Below the pieces are notes generated by a model. The model did no database searches and had not been told where the DNA came from. It saw only the letters and a program-made list of their open reading frames with translations. From positions 35,371,449 through 35,435,448 of the forward strand of contig JAAONU010000001.1 of assembly GCA_012932295.1 (NCBI GenBank): a stretch of 64,000 bases of DNA. The letters run 5' to 3'. Origin of the DNA: Cyclina sinensis (Eukaryota > Mollusca > Bivalvia > Venerida > Veneridae). A program made the translations under genes and the position numbers. Positions 63,914 through 64,000 of this stretch are shown here, one piece after another; position 1 is the stretch's first letter; the number at the start of each line of letters is the position of its first letter.

Positions 63914-64000
63914 GTAAGCATTGAAAAAAGCAGTTTTATCAGTTACTTCCCCTGATTAGCATGTACATTTATAAGCTGACCAGTATTGGTGTCTTATATT

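Overview
This window is animal (eukaryotic) genomic DNA. It lies entirely inside one very large, intron-rich gene on the + strand. I could chain 40 internal exons, from 283 to 63913, with GT-AG introns and matching phases at all 39 junctions. Together they give 6,999 coding bases, about 2,333 residues, with no in-frame stop. Neither the first nor the last exon of the gene is in the window, so signal peptide, start codon, stop codon and UTRs are not seen. No second gene, RNA gene or minus-strand gene is supported.

The encoded protein is a secreted or extracellular mosaic. In order: one cysteine-rich GCC2/GCC3 (ephrin-receptor-like) module (exon 1); a long run of EGF modules with three PAN/apple-like modules (exons 2-14); a laminin-G/pentraxin-like sandwich (exons 15-17); a HYR-like module (18-19); a sushi-like module (20); a linker resembling the SVEP1/polydom linker (21-23); and then 17 consecutive one-exon GCC2/GCC3 modules (24-40) running off the right end. 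The HYR-sushi-linker-GCC2/3 order is that of SVEP1/polydom. The EGF/PAN/LamG block in front of it is not the standard vertebrate order. I give no gene symbol.

The introns are mostly repeats and suggest a bivalve mollusc. Several dispersed element families have hairpin ends and cores of 140-170 bp tandem units carrying GGTCAAGGTCAC-like motifs, resembling the bivalve 'pearl'/non-autonomous Helentron type. Others are TTAA-flanked piggyBac-like MITEs, a TA-flanked 1.7 kb CG-rich TIR element, a hAT-like element with an 8-bp target duplication, a tRNA-derived SINE with a 10-bp target duplication, and foldback elements in inverted pairs.

The most unusual signal is that minisatellites have grown directly out of exon-intron boundaries of this gene. 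Intron 13 holds about 17 copies (48 bp) of the 3' splice site plus start of exon 14. Intron 23 holds 8 almost perfect 67-bp copies of the 3' splice site plus the first 56 bases of exon 24. Intron 28 holds 55 extra copies (28 bp) of the end of exon 28 plus its 5' splice site. Intron 18 carries a single 37-bp duplication of the exon 19 acceptor. The splicing machinery therefore faces dozens of near-identical decoys, almost all of which would give a premature stop.
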